Assembly: GCF_010907035.1 (NCBI RefSeq)
Contig: NZ_QUMK01000007.1
Coordinates: 1-64,000 of the forward strand
DNA length: 64,000 bases
Direction: 5' to 3'
DNA from: Rhodopseudomonas sp. BR0M22
GTDB lineage: Bacteria > Pseudomonadota > Alphaproteobacteria > Rhizobiales > Xanthobacteraceae
Of this stretch, positions 25,758-34,385 are shown in pieces. A program made the position numbers and the translations under genes. Numbering within the stretch: the stretch's first letter is position 1; each line of letters opens with the position of its first letter. The notes beneath the pieces were generated by a model. It worked only from the letters and a program-made list of their open reading frames with translations, was not told the DNA's origin and made no database searches.

Positions 25758-27083
25758 TCAGTTCTTCTCGATCCGGATCACCTGCGGCCGGCCGCTGATC
25801 ACCTTGTCGCGCTGCACGGCTTGCAGCGCGCGGCGCACCGCGTCTTCCGCGGTGGCGTAAGTGATCAGGATCACCGGCACCGGAACCGACGATTTAGCGG
25901 CCTTGCCGTTGGCATCGACGCTGCGGTTCGGATGCCGCTGCACGATCGACTCGATCGAGATGTCCTGTTCGGCCAGCCGCTTGGCGATGGTCGCGGCGGT
26001 GCCGGCGTGATCGCGCGCCAACAGCCGCAAGTAATAGCCGCCTTCGTGACGCTGCATCGGCGCTTTCGCGGTCGCCTTCAGCCCGGCCACCGGCCGGCCG
26101 AACGGGACGGCACGAATACCGCGCGCCACATCGGCGATATCGGCCACCACCGCCGAGGCGGTCGCAGCAGCGCCGGCGCCGGCGCCGACCAGGGTGATCG
26201 GTGGAATGCCGTCACCATCGATCGACACCGCGTTGGTGACGCCCATCACCTGAGCGATCGACGAGGTCTTCGGCACCATGGTCGGATGCACCCGCTGCTC
26301 GATGCCCTTGGCGGTGCGGACCGCGACGCCGAGCAGCTTGACCCGGTAGCCGAGATCGTCGGCCGCGCGGAGGTCTTCCGGCGTGATCGAGCGAATGCCT
26401 TCGACGTAAACCGAACTCTCCGACACCTTGGTGCCGAATGCGAGGCTGGCCAGAATCGCCAGCTTCTGCGCGGTGTCGTGGCCGTCTATATCGAAGGTCG
26501 GATCGGCTTCGGCATAGCCGAGCCGCTGGGCGTCGGCGAGGCAGTCGTCGAACGACAGCCCCTCCTGCTCCATCCGGGTCAGGATGTAGTTACAGGTGCC
26601 GTTGAGGATGCCGTAGATGCGGTCGATGTCGGTGCCGGCCAGCCCCTCGCGCAGCGTCTTGATCACCGGGATCGCGGCGCCGACGGCGGCTTCGTAGTTC
26701 AGCGCCGCATTGTGCTTCTCGGCGAGCGACGCGAGCTTGAGGCCGTGCTTGGCGATCAGCGCCTTGTTGGCGGTGACAACGGCCTTGCCGGCAGCCAGCG
26801 CCGCCTCGATCGCCGGGCCGGCCGGATCGCCGGCGCCGCCGATCAGCTCGACGAAGCAGTCGACCTCGGGATCGGTGGCGATCGCCAGCGGGCTCTTGGC
26901 CCATTTGATGCCGGCAAGATCGAGCCCGCGCTTCTTCGCTTTAGAGCGCGCGGTGACCGCGACCACGCGCACGGGACGGCCGCAGCGAGCGGACAAGGTC
27001 CGCTCCTGCCGTTCGATGACGCGGACGACTTCGGCACCCACGGTGCCGAGACCCGCAATACCCACTCTGAGTGGCGCGACCAT
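25758..27083 (-). CDS. hom: Homoserine dehydrogenase
   Basis: 441 residues; reduces aspartate semialdehyde to homoserine with NAD(P)H on the path to threonine, methionine and isoleucine. The N-terminal Rossmann motif is 'RVGIAGLGTVGAEVV'. The catalytic core has 'YGILNGTCNYILTRMEQEGL' and 'EADPTFDIDGHDTAQKLAIL'. An ACT regulatory domain occupies about 360-435 ('YYLRLLARDHAGTAATIAKR'), so feedback control by threonine is likely. It follows the aminotransferase by 77 bases on the same strand. Confidence 0.95.
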   Translation of the reverse strand: MVAPLRVGIAGLGTVGAEVVRVIERQERTLSARCGRPVRVVAVTARSKAKKRGLDLAGIKWAKSPLAIATDPEVDCFVELIGGAGDPAGPAIEAALAAGKAVVTANKALIAKHGLKLASLAEKHNAALNYEAAVGAAIPVIKTLREGLAGTDIDRIYGILNGTCNYILTRMEQEGLSFDDCLADAQRLGYAEADPTFDIDGHDTAQKLAILASLAFGTKVSESSVYVEGIRSITPEDLRAADDLGYRVKLLGVAVRTAKGIEQRVHPTMVPKTSSIAQVMGVTNAVSIDGDGIPPITLVGAGAGAAATASAVVADIADVARGIRAVPFGRPVAGLKATAKAPMQRHEGGYYLRLLARDHAGTAATIAKRLAEQDISIESIVQRHPNRSVDANGKAAKSSVPVPVILITYATAEDAVRRALQAVQRDKVISGRPQVIRIEKN

Positions 27084-27160
27084 GACGCGCTGACCTGCTG
27101 CCGGAACCGGCGTTTCTTGGGGAAAGACCCGGAGGCCGGCGGGCGGCCTCCAATGACGGC

Positions 27161-28381
27161 CTATCGCTGAACCGCGAGAGGCACGACGTTGTGCAACGTT
27201 TCGACGCCGCTTTCAAGGAAGCGCCGGACGCCGCGCGCCGCCTGGCGGATGCGCTGCTCGTTTTCCACCATCGCGATGCGGACGAAGCCCTCGCCGTGCT
27301 CGCCGAAGCCGACGCCCGGCGACACCGCGACGCCGCACTTCTCCACCATCAGGGTAGCGAACTGCATCGAGCCGATCTCGCGGAAGGCCGGCGGCAGCGG
27401 CACCCAGGCGAACATCGAAGCGGACGGCGGCGGGATCTCCCAGCCGGCGCGGCCGAAGCTCTCGACCAGGATATCGCGGCGCTTCTTGTAGGTCTCGCGC
27501 ATTTCCTTGATGCAGTCGTCCGGGCCGTTCAGCGCCGCGGTGGCGGCGACCTGGACCGGGGTGAAGGCGCCGTAATCGAGGTACGATTTGACCCGCGCCA
27601 GCGCCGCGATGATGCGCTCATTGCCGACCGCAAAGCCCATCCGCCAGCCGGCCATCGAGAACGTCTTCGACATCGAGGTGAATTCGACGGTGACGTCCAT
27701 CGCGCCCGGCACCTGCAGCACCGACGGCGGCGGGTTGTTGTCGTCGAAATAGACCTCGGCGTAGGCCAGATCCGACAGGATCATGATCTCGTGCTTCTTC
27801 GCGAACGCCACCAGATCCTTGTAGAAGTCGAGGCTGGCCACATAGGCGGTCGGGTTCGACGGATAGCAGGCGATCAGCGCGATCGGCTTGGGGATCGAAT
27901 GGATGATCGCCCGCTCGGCCGCGGCGAAGAAATCCGGGGTCGGCTCGGACGGCACCGAACGGATCACGCCGCCCGCCATCAGGAAGCCGAAAGCGTGGAT
28001 CGGATAGCTCGGGTTCGGGCACAGCACCACGTCGCCGGGCGCCGTGATCGCCTGGGCGACGTTGGCGAAGCCTTCCTTGGAGCCGAGGGTCGCGACCACC
28101 TGGGTGTCGGGATTCAGCTTCACGCCGAAGCGGCGGTCGTAATAAGCGGCCTGGGCCTTGCGGAGACCGGTGATACCGCGGGAGGCGGAGTAGCGGTCGG
28201 TCCGCGGCTTGCCGAGGGTGTCCTTCAGCTTGTCCAGGACATGCTGCGGGGCCGGCAGGTCCGGATTGCCCATCCCGAGATCGATGATGTCGGCTCCGGC
28301 GTTGCGCGCGGCGGCCTTGGCCCGGTTGACCTGCTCGAACACATAAGGCGGCAAACGGCGGATGCGGTAAAATTCTTCCAT
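27161..28381 (-). CDS. PLP-dependent aminotransferase (AlaC / LL-DAP aminotransferase-like)
   Basis: 406 residues, class I/II fold-type I aminotransferase. PLP lysine in 'TSMSKTFSMAGWRMGFAVGN'; 'CYPSNPTAYVA' is the N-P-T substrate loop; the C-terminal arginine region is 'GEGFVRIAMVENEQRIRQA'. Family members include alanine transaminase AlaC and LL-diaminopimelate aminotransferase; sequence alone does not decide. Directly upstream of hom, so a role in aspartate-family or alanine metabolism is reasonable. Start supported by GAGGACC. Confidence 0.88.
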   Translation of the reverse strand: MEEFYRIRRLPPYVFEQVNRAKAAARNAGADIIDLGMGNPDLPAPQHVLDKLKDTLGKPRTDRYSASRGITGLRKAQAAYYDRRFGVKLNPDTQVVATLGSKEGFANVAQAITAPGDVVLCPNPSYPIHAFGFLMAGGVIRSVPSEPTPDFFAAAERAIIHSIPKPIALIACYPSNPTAYVASLDFYKDLVAFAKKHEIMILSDLAYAEVYFDDNNPPPSVLQVPGAMDVTVEFTSMSKTFSMAGWRMGFAVGNERIIAALARVKSYLDYGAFTPVQVAATAALNGPDDCIKEMRETYKKRRDILVESFGRAGWEIPPPSASMFAWVPLPPAFREIGSMQFATLMVEKCGVAVSPGVGFGEHGEGFVRIAMVENEQRIRQAARGVRRFLESGVETLHNVVPLAVQR

Positions 28382-28565
28382 GGTCCTCGACTCCGGGTAA
28401 CGGTGGGATCGTTACCGCGTTCTTGATCGGAGGGGAATCCGATAAACGTGCAGCAACGCCCTGATTCGTTCGAATTTACGGCTGTTTTCGGCGAAGCTGA
28501 CATGCAGCCTGCGCGCGGTCGTCACCTGCCCCGGCGGCGGGTGGTCAATGGCGGCGTCGGTCCGG

Positions 28566-28913
28566 CTACTTCGACGCCGCCGTTCTGGCGGCCGCGGTAG
28601 CCGCCGGCGGCGTGGTGCCGGCATTTGCATTTGCCTGGCGTTCGCGCGCCGCAATCAATTCCTGCTCGATCTTGTTGCGCTCGGCCGGGGCCAGTACGGC
28701 CTCGTCACGGTTGGCCGGCAAATCGTTCACGGCCGGAAAGGCGTCGGCTTGCTTGGCCTTGGCGGGGGCGTCGCTGCTCCCGACCAGCGGCATATCCGAC
28801 AGCGAAACCGAGCAGCCGCCGAGAGCGCAGCCGGCCGCGACCAGCCCGGCCGCCACAGCAGCCCGCATGCCAAGTCGCACCCATCCACCCGTGCCTGCCA
28901 CTCGCTTCACCAT
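28566..28913 (-). CDS. Putative small lipoprotein
   Basis: 115 residues. After MVKRVAGTGG a hydrophobic segment 'AAVAAGLVAAGCALGGCSVS' ends in a lipobox-like LGGC, suggesting lipid attachment at that cysteine. The mature part has 'NDLPANRDEAVLAPAERNKI' followed by an alanine-rich tail. ATG 28913 has AAGGCGAG upstream; ATG 28868 or 29015 are alternatives. No named family recognised. Stand-alone on the minus strand, about 180 bases upstream-side of the aminotransferase start. Confidence 0.65.
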   Translation of the reverse strand: MVKRVAGTGGWVRLGMRAAVAAGLVAAGCALGGCSVSLSDMPLVGSSDAPAKAKQADAFPAVNDLPANRDEAVLAPAERNKIEQELIAARERQANANAGTTPPAATAAARTAASK

Positions 28914-29194
28914 GCTCGCCTTCACGCGGCCCGCCTTCTCGACCGTCGCCGGCCGCAACAATCGTCGCACTCGCGGATTAGACCCTAGCTCAATTCGCCT
29001 CGAAGCGGCCAGCACCGAACAGCGACATTGACCGACCCGACCGCCTCAGTGGGATGTCAATGTGGCTAAATCAAGCGCAATTTGTCGCACTGCAGCACAT
29101 CGAAATCAGCGGCGTTTCCAGAACTATGCCATCATCCGGTGGCCGCGACGACAAATCTCAGTGGAATTTTCATACTGGACTGTAGTGTTGTTTC

Positions 29195-31000
29195 ATGACC
29201 GACAAGCTCGCTGACCCCCAGGCTACCCCGAAATTCGATCCTGACGCGTTCGCCCGGAACCTGACGCAAGCGATGGAGAGCGGCAGCCAGGCCCTCGCGA
29301 CGATGATGAAGTCGCAAAACGGCGCCGTACCGCCGGACGGTCATCCGCCCCCAGGCCTGACCGAAATGGTGCGGAGCTTCTCCAGCGTCGCCAATTACTG
29401 GCTGTCCGATCAGGGCCGCGCCAACGAGCTGCAGCAGCGGCTCGGCAAGTCGTATCTCGAGCTGTGGGGCGCGGCCTCGAAGCGTCTCGCCGGCCAGCAG
29501 GCCGAACCGACGATCGCGCCCTCGCCGCGCGACAAGCGGTTCGCGGCGCCGGAATGGAAAACCAATGCGTTCTACGACTTCCTGATGCAGGCCTACCTGC
29601 TCACCACGCAATGGGCGGACGAGCTGGTGAAAAACGCGGAGATCGACCCGCACACCAAGCGCAAGGCTGCTTTCTACGTCCAGCAGCTCACCACGGCGCT
29701 GGCACCGTCCAATTTCGTGATGACCAATCCGGAACTGACGCGTCAAACGCTCGAATCCAGCGGCGACAATCTGCTGCGCGGGATGAAGATGCTGGCCGAC
29801 GACATCCAGTCGGGCCGCGGCCATCTGAAGATCCGCCAATCCGACCCGGCCGGGCTCGAGGTCGGCGTCAACATGGCGGTGACCCCCGGCAAGGTGATCT
29901 TCCAGAACGAGATCATGCAGCTCATCCAGTACGAGCCCGCCACCGAGACGGTGCAGCGGACGCCGCTGCTGATCGTGCCGCCGTGGATCAACAAGTACTA
30001 CATTCTCGACCTGAAGCCGGAGAAATCGTTCATCAAGTGGTGCGTCGACCAGGGCCTCACGGTGTTTGTGATCTCCTGGGTCAATCCGGACAAGAGTCTC
30101 GCCGACAAGGACTTCGCCGATTACATGAAGCTCGGCCCGCTGACCGCGATGGACGTGGTCGAGAAGGTCACCGGCGAGATGAAGGTGCACACGCTGGGCT
30201 ACTGCGTCGGCGGCACCCTGCTCGCCTCGACGCTGGCCTGGCTCGCCGAGCGCCGCCGGGTGCGCGTCACCTCGGCGACCTTCCTGACCACGCAGGTCGA
30301 TTTCACCCACGCCGGCGACCTGATGGTGTTCGTCGACGAGGAGCAGATTTCCGCGGTCGAACGCGAGATGAAGGTCACCGGCGTGCTCGAAGGCGCCAAG
30401 ATGGCGATGGCCTTCAACATGCTGCGGCCGAACGACCTGATCTGGTCCTACGTCGTCAACAACTACCTGAAGGGCCAGCCGCCGCAGGCGTTCGACCTGC
30501 TGCACTGGAATTCCGACGCCACAAGGATGCCGGCGGCGAACCACTCCTACTACTTGCGCAACTGCTATCTCGACAACAAGCTTTCGGCCGGCACCATGGT
30601 GCTGGACAACACGGCGCTCGATCTCGCCAAGGTCAAGGTGCCGATCTACAACCTCGCCACCCGCGAGGACCACATCGCGCCGGCGGAGTCGGTGCTGTAC
30701 GGCTCGCAGTTCTTCGGCGGTCCGGTGAAATTCGTGCTGTCGGGCTCCGGCCACATCGCCGGCGTCATCAATCCACCTGCGGCGAACAAGTACCAGTACT
30801 GGACCAACCCCGATATCCTCGCCGGTTCGGTCGCCAATTGGCTCAGCGGCGCCGAGGAACACAAGGGATCATGGTGGCCGGATTGGCGTGCCTGGATTGG
30901 CCAATTCGACGACGAGCAGGTCCCTGCCCGCACGATCGGCAACGAAGCCTACCCACCGCTGGAAGACGCGCCGGGCAGCTACGTCAAGGTACGGTCGTAG
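29195..31000 (+). CDS. phaC: Poly(3-hydroxyalkanoate) synthase, class I
   Basis: 601 residues, the normal length of class I PhaC. It polymerises (R)-3-hydroxyacyl-CoA into PHA granules. The lipase-like box is GYCVGG with catalytic C337. The catalytic Asp is in 'TREDHIAPAESVLYG' and the His in 'VLSGSGHIAGVINPP'. The N-terminal domain contains 'FLMQAYLLTTQWADELV'. PhaA, PhaB and PhaR are not in this window. The gene stands alone, divergent from the lipoprotein gene. Confidence 0.96.
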   Translation: MTDKLADPQATPKFDPDAFARNLTQAMESGSQALATMMKSQNGAVPPDGHPPPGLTEMVRSFSSVANYWLSDQGRANELQQRLGKSYLELWGAASKRLAGQQAEPTIAPSPRDKRFAAPEWKTNAFYDFLMQAYLLTTQWADELVKNAEIDPHTKRKAAFYVQQLTTALAPSNFVMTNPELTRQTLESSGDNLLRGMKMLADDIQSGRGHLKIRQSDPAGLEVGVNMAVTPGKVIFQNEIMQLIQYEPATETVQRTPLLIVPPWINKYYILDLKPEKSFIKWCVDQGLTVFVISWVNPDKSLADKDFADYMKLGPLTAMDVVEKVTGEMKVHTLGYCVGGTLLASTLAWLAERRRVRVTSATFLTTQVDFTHAGDLMVFVDEEQISAVEREMKVTGVLEGAKMAMAFNMLRPNDLIWSYVVNNYLKGQPPQAFDLLHWNSDATRMPAANHSYYLRNCYLDNKLSAGTMVLDNTALDLAKVKVPIYNLATREDHIAPAESVLYGSQFFGGPVKFVLSGSGHIAGVINPPAANKYQYWTNPDILAGSVANWLSGAEEHKGSWWPDWRAWIGQFDDEQVPARTIGNEAYPPLEDAPGSYVKVRS

Positions 31001-31052
31001 GAGACGTTACGGCTTCGCAGGCCTATCGCCCGACCTGCCGGGACCTGATGGT

Positions 31053-31415
31053 TCAGGTCCCCGACACCCAGGCCAGCAGCAGCGCGAAACCGGCGAGACC
31101 GACGGTGACGTGCGTGCCGAGTAGGACGTTGGCGCCGACCGGCGAACGCCGCGCCAGCGCGGCGATGAAGCCGGAGAAGGCCGATACGGCGAACAGACCG
31201 GCCGCAATCTTGCCGAAAGAGACGCTATCCGTCGTCGAAGCTCCATCCGGCGTGCCGTGCAGCAGCATCACGAGGGTCTCGAGCCCGCCAAAGCCGAGCA
31301 GCATGTGCAGCGCGACCAGCCCCTGCTTGCGGTCACCGCGCAGATACAACAGTCCGAGATAAAGCCCCAACGCCGTCGCCGCGCCGAGGATCACCAGCAC
31401 AGGAGCTGTCGTCAT
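31053..31415 (-). CDS. Four-TM hypothetical membrane protein
   Basis: 120 residues with four hydrophobic stretches, starting MTTAPVLVILGAATALGLYL. A histidine in 'LVALHMLLGFGGLETLVML' and one in 'LLGTHVTVGLAGFALLLAW' occupy equivalent positions in the two halves, hinting at an internal duplication or haem/metal ligands; this is inference. GGAGGCGGC precedes the ATG. Convergent with phaC. Confidence 0.7.
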   Translation of the reverse strand: MTTAPVLVILGAATALGLYLGLLYLRGDRKQGLVALHMLLGFGGLETLVMLLHGTPDGASTTDSVSFGKIAAGLFAVSAFSGFIAALARRSPVGANVLLGTHVTVGLAGFALLLAWVSGT

Positions 31416-31504
31416 GCCGCCTCCGAAACCGTTTCAATGCAACGGAGCGATTTAAGCATGACGGCGGGACCTTGAGAACAGATCCGAAAGAGCGTCGCCT
31501 GGCC

Positions 31505-31644
31505 GTCATTCCGGGGCGCGAGCGCAGCTCGCGAACCCGGAATCTCGACGTGCTTGTCACGGCGCCCGCCGCGCACCTTGCGGCATCTTCCTTGGCGACA
31601 ACCGCGAGATTCCGGGTTCGCGCTGGCGCGCGCCCCGGAATGAC
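31505..31644. repeat. Long intergenic inverted repeat
   Basis: Left arm 31505-31547 (starting GTCATTCCGGGGCGCGAGCG) and right arm 31605-31644 (ending CGCCCCGGAATGAC) are near-perfect inverted repeats separated by 57 bases. Similar 'GTCATTCCGGGGC' palindromes are scattered through Rhodopseudomonas and Bradyrhizobium genomes. It lies between two minus-strand genes and could fold in RNA as a processing site. Confidence 0.8.
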
Positions 31645-31663
31645 GGAGACAAGCAGCAGCCGC

Positions 31664-33460
31664 CTACGCCACTGATTTGGCGTGGGTGAGCTGGTTGATC
31701 TTGCGGATGTGCTCCACGGCGTCCTGGGCGGCCTGGCTGTGGGTGAACAGCTCGAGCTCCTCGACCTCGTGGTCGCCGACCGGGGTGATCGCGGCGTCGG
31801 TGTAGCTCATCCGGTTGGGGGCGCTGCGGATCTTGCGGCGCAGGCCGTCGATCCAGAACCAGTGCCGGACGTTCTGCACCAGCTTGCGGGCCCCCTCGGC
31901 GATCAGCTTCGGATAGAACACCAGCGCCGGCTCGACCGGCAGCGGCGGGCGGCGGTCGAGCCGATATTTCAGCCGGATGATGCCACCCTGCAGCGGGTGC
32001 ACCTTCTCGATCCGGACCATCGACGAGAACAGGAAGATCATCGACGCCAGCCGCGACACGCCGACACCGGTCGCGGCGGCGCGGCGCATCATCCGTTCGA
32101 TGTGCTCGGCCGAATAGTACAGCTCCCAAGCCTTGAGATAAGCGCCCTGCCACTCCTGTCGGCTCATCTTCGGATGCGGCGTGACGACGTGCTCGATGTC
32201 GAACCGGTTGAGATCGCTGTCCATCGCCACGCCCTGATTGAACAGGCGCTGGTGATCCTCGGAGCCCGGCAACGGCGTCAGGCAGAAGAACTCGAGGATA
32301 TCGAGCGGCAGCTCCTTCTGGATGATCGCAATATCTTCGGCGATGCTCTCCGGCGTGTCGTGCGGAAAGCCGAGGATGTAGCCCGCATAGGTGATCACCC
32401 CGGCCTTCTTCCAGGCCAGCAGCATCTGCCGATACTCGGTGATCTTGTTCTGACGCTTCTTCGCCGAAGCGAGATTCTGCGGGTTGATACTCTCCAATCC
32501 GAGGAATGTACGGACCACGCCCGCAGCCCGCGCCTTCTCGATGAAGCCGTCGATCTTGTGGCACAGCGTGTCGACCTGGATGACCAGCTTGATGTCTTTC
32601 TGCCCGGTCGCAGCAAATTCGCGGCGCAGCGCGGCGAGCCGGTCGAGGATCACCTCCCAGTCCTTGTTGCGGGCGAAGTTGTCGTCGGTCATGAAGAACC
32701 AGTTGACGCCCTGCGCCATGTTGGCGCGCACCAAGCGCTCGATATCGTCGGCGCTGCGGCCGCGCGACTTGCGGCCCTGCACATTGATGATGGTGCAAAA
32801 CGAGCACTGATACGGACAGCCGCGGCCGGCATCGAACGAGGTCTGCAGGCTGAACGTACCCTTGAGGAACTTGCGCGGCAGCACCGGCGTCGGCGCGCCT
32901 TCCAGGCATGGCAGGTCGTTCAGGTAGTTGTAGAGCGGCTTCAGCGCGCCGCTGGCGGCGTCGCGCAGCAGCTCGTCGCATCGGCCTTCAAGCTCGCCGG
33001 CATACAGGGTGACGCCGAGGTCGAGCGCCTCCTGCAGATCGGGCTGAATTCCGGGAAGCATCGCGATGCAGCCGGAGACGTGGAAGCCGCCGATCGCCAC
33101 CGGCACGCCGGCGGCCCGCAGCGGGCGGGCGATATCCATCGCGCGCGGAAACTGATTGGACTGCACCCCGACGATGAACACGAGCCCGAAGAAGTCATGG
33201 GCCCTGAACCGCTCGATGATCTGCGGCATGCGCGTTCGGGTGTTGATCTCGTCAGCAGCGGTAATGTCGATCTCAACGTCGCCCATCGCGCGGCGCTGCC
33301 GGGCGTCCTCCACCAGGCTGTAAACCACCGCGAGTGAATTGGAGGGAATGAAGGATCTGAACCACTGAATGACGTAGCCGTCGTCGTCGTAATGCGACGG
33401 TTTGATCAGTGCGATCTGGAACCGCTTCGACGGCCGCGCCGCCGGTTGCACACTCGCCAT
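31664..33460 (-). CDS. B12-binding radical SAM protein
   Basis: About 598 residues. The first 190 form a cobalamin-binding-like Rossmann domain ('VYSLVEDARQRRAMGDVEID', 'FGLVFIVGVQSNQFPRAMDI'). The radical SAM domain has 'DAGRGCPYQCSFCTIINVQG' with the C-x3-C-x2-C cluster ligands. A C-terminal extension of about 150 residues follows. The fold belongs to class B radical SAM enzymes, often methylases acting on unactivated carbons; substrate unknown. ATG 33460 chosen because the region upstream is low-complexity; it has GGTGAGG in front. No pathway neighbours. Confidence 0.85.
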   Translation of the reverse strand: MASVQPAARPSKRFQIALIKPSHYDDDGYVIQWFRSFIPSNSLAVVYSLVEDARQRRAMGDVEIDITAADEINTRTRMPQIIERFRAHDFFGLVFIVGVQSNQFPRAMDIARPLRAAGVPVAIGGFHVSGCIAMLPGIQPDLQEALDLGVTLYAGELEGRCDELLRDAASGALKPLYNYLNDLPCLEGAPTPVLPRKFLKGTFSLQTSFDAGRGCPYQCSFCTIINVQGRKSRGRSADDIERLVRANMAQGVNWFFMTDDNFARNKDWEVILDRLAALRREFAATGQKDIKLVIQVDTLCHKIDGFIEKARAAGVVRTFLGLESINPQNLASAKKRQNKITEYRQMLLAWKKAGVITYAGYILGFPHDTPESIAEDIAIIQKELPLDILEFFCLTPLPGSEDHQRLFNQGVAMDSDLNRFDIEHVVTPHPKMSRQEWQGAYLKAWELYYSAEHIERMMRRAAATGVGVSRLASMIFLFSSMVRIEKVHPLQGGIIRLKYRLDRRPPLPVEPALVFYPKLIAEGARKLVQNVRHWFWIDGLRRKIRSAPNRMSYTDAAITPVGDHEVEELELFTHSQAAQDAVEHIRKINQLTHAKSVA

Positions 33461-33717
33461 TGCCGCCCTCACCTGCTCTCGCAACCGAAAGCGACCCGCC
33501 TTCGGCCTCCCGCTTGGAGCTTGGCTCAGGTCGCCGGGCGCTGGCAAGGACGCCCGGCACAACTCACTCAATTATCACCGAGGGCTAATCTCAGACTATT
33601 ACTTCCTTGGTACTAACCGTTCGCTAACTGAACAAGCGACCGGCTTGGTGAGACGCAACAGCAACACTGTGTCTCACTCTGCACAGTCGCCCCCCAGAAT
33701 TGAGTGACGGTAATCCG

Positions 33718-34317
33718 TCACTCCGGCTTCCGTACCGTGACATGAAGGAACTGAGCAAGTTCCTGGTCGAACCCCTTGCCTTCGCTGGTCTCGATCCCGA
33801 CCGACGCCCAGCTCCCAGCTTCCGCGTAACGCCCGCGAAGCCACTCCTCGGACGGGTAATTGTAGTAGCGGGCGAGCTTGTCCCGCCCCTCGCTGTCGCC
33901 GGACTTGTAGCTGGCGTAGAACAGGCCGCCGGGCTTCAGCGCCCGCCAGATCAGTTTCAGCACGTCGGCAAGCTCATCGCGCGGCACGTGCAGCAGGCAG
34001 GCGTGCGCCCAAACAGCGTCGTAAGCGTCGATCGCGTCGAGCTGATGGAACAGCATGGTGCGAACCGGCCGCCCAAGCCGGCGCGAGGCTTCCGCCGCGA
34101 GTTCCGGGGAGCCGTCGGTCGCATCCACATCGAAGCCGGCCGCGAGCATCGCTTCGGCCTGGTAGCCGGCCCCGCAGCCGAGCTCGAGGATCTTGGCGCC
34201 CGCCGGCAGTTCGCCCAGGAACTGGGTCAGCGTCGCGCTCCGCGGCTGGCGCTCGGCGTAAGCGGTGGCATTGCCGCGATAGAACCGCAGCGTGTCGTCG
34301 TCGAAAGCTTGGGTCAT
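33718..34317 (-). CDS. Class I SAM-dependent methyltransferase
   Basis: 199 residues. Motif I is 'KILELGCGAGYQAEAMLAAG', followed by 'VDATDGSPELAAEASRRLG' with the acidic ribose-binding residue and 'ALKPGGLFYASYKSG' (motif III/post-III). The start MTQAFDDDTLRFYRGNATAY fits the family; an in-frame start at 34365 adds 16 unrelated residues. Related proteins are annotated as tellurite-resistance-like or ubiquinone/menaquinone-type methyltransferases; substrate not determinable. Follows argC after a terminator. Confidence 0.82.
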   Translation of the reverse strand: MTQAFDDDTLRFYRGNATAYAERQPRSATLTQFLGELPAGAKILELGCGAGYQAEAMLAAGFDVDATDGSPELAAEASRRLGRPVRTMLFHQLDAIDAYDAVWAHACLLHVPRDELADVLKLIWRALKPGGLFYASYKSGDSEGRDKLARYYNYPSEEWLRGRYAEAGSWASVGIETSEGKGFDQELAQFLHVTVRKPE

Positions 34318-34330
34318 GTCAGGTTCCAAA

Positions 34331-34363
34331 AATGACGCGGCTCCCGCCCAGAGGACGGGAGCC
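34331..34363 (-). terminator. Probable Rho-independent terminator of argC
   Basis: GGCTCCCG (34339-34346) pairs with CGGGAGCC (34356-34363). On the minus strand the hairpin is followed by GCGTCATTTTT, so the T-run begins about six bases after the stem. It lies just after the argC stop and before the methyltransferase ATG. Confidence 0.6.
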
Positions 34364-34385
34364 ACTCCACAGCAAAGCGGGGCCG

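Noticed and set aside
27191-28426. 411-residue plus-strand frame
   Set aside because: Antisense shadow of the aminotransferase gene; composition is Arg/His/Asp-rich as expected for the opposite strand of GC-rich coding DNA.
29132-30862. 576-residue minus-strand frame
   Set aside because: Antisense of phaC with the typical Arg/His/Val bias and no domain.
31039-31060. Hairpin between phaC and the four-TM gene as a terminator
   Set aside because: GGGACCTGA/TTCAGGTCCC stem lacks a T-run on either strand and overlaps the stop codon of the minus-strand gene.
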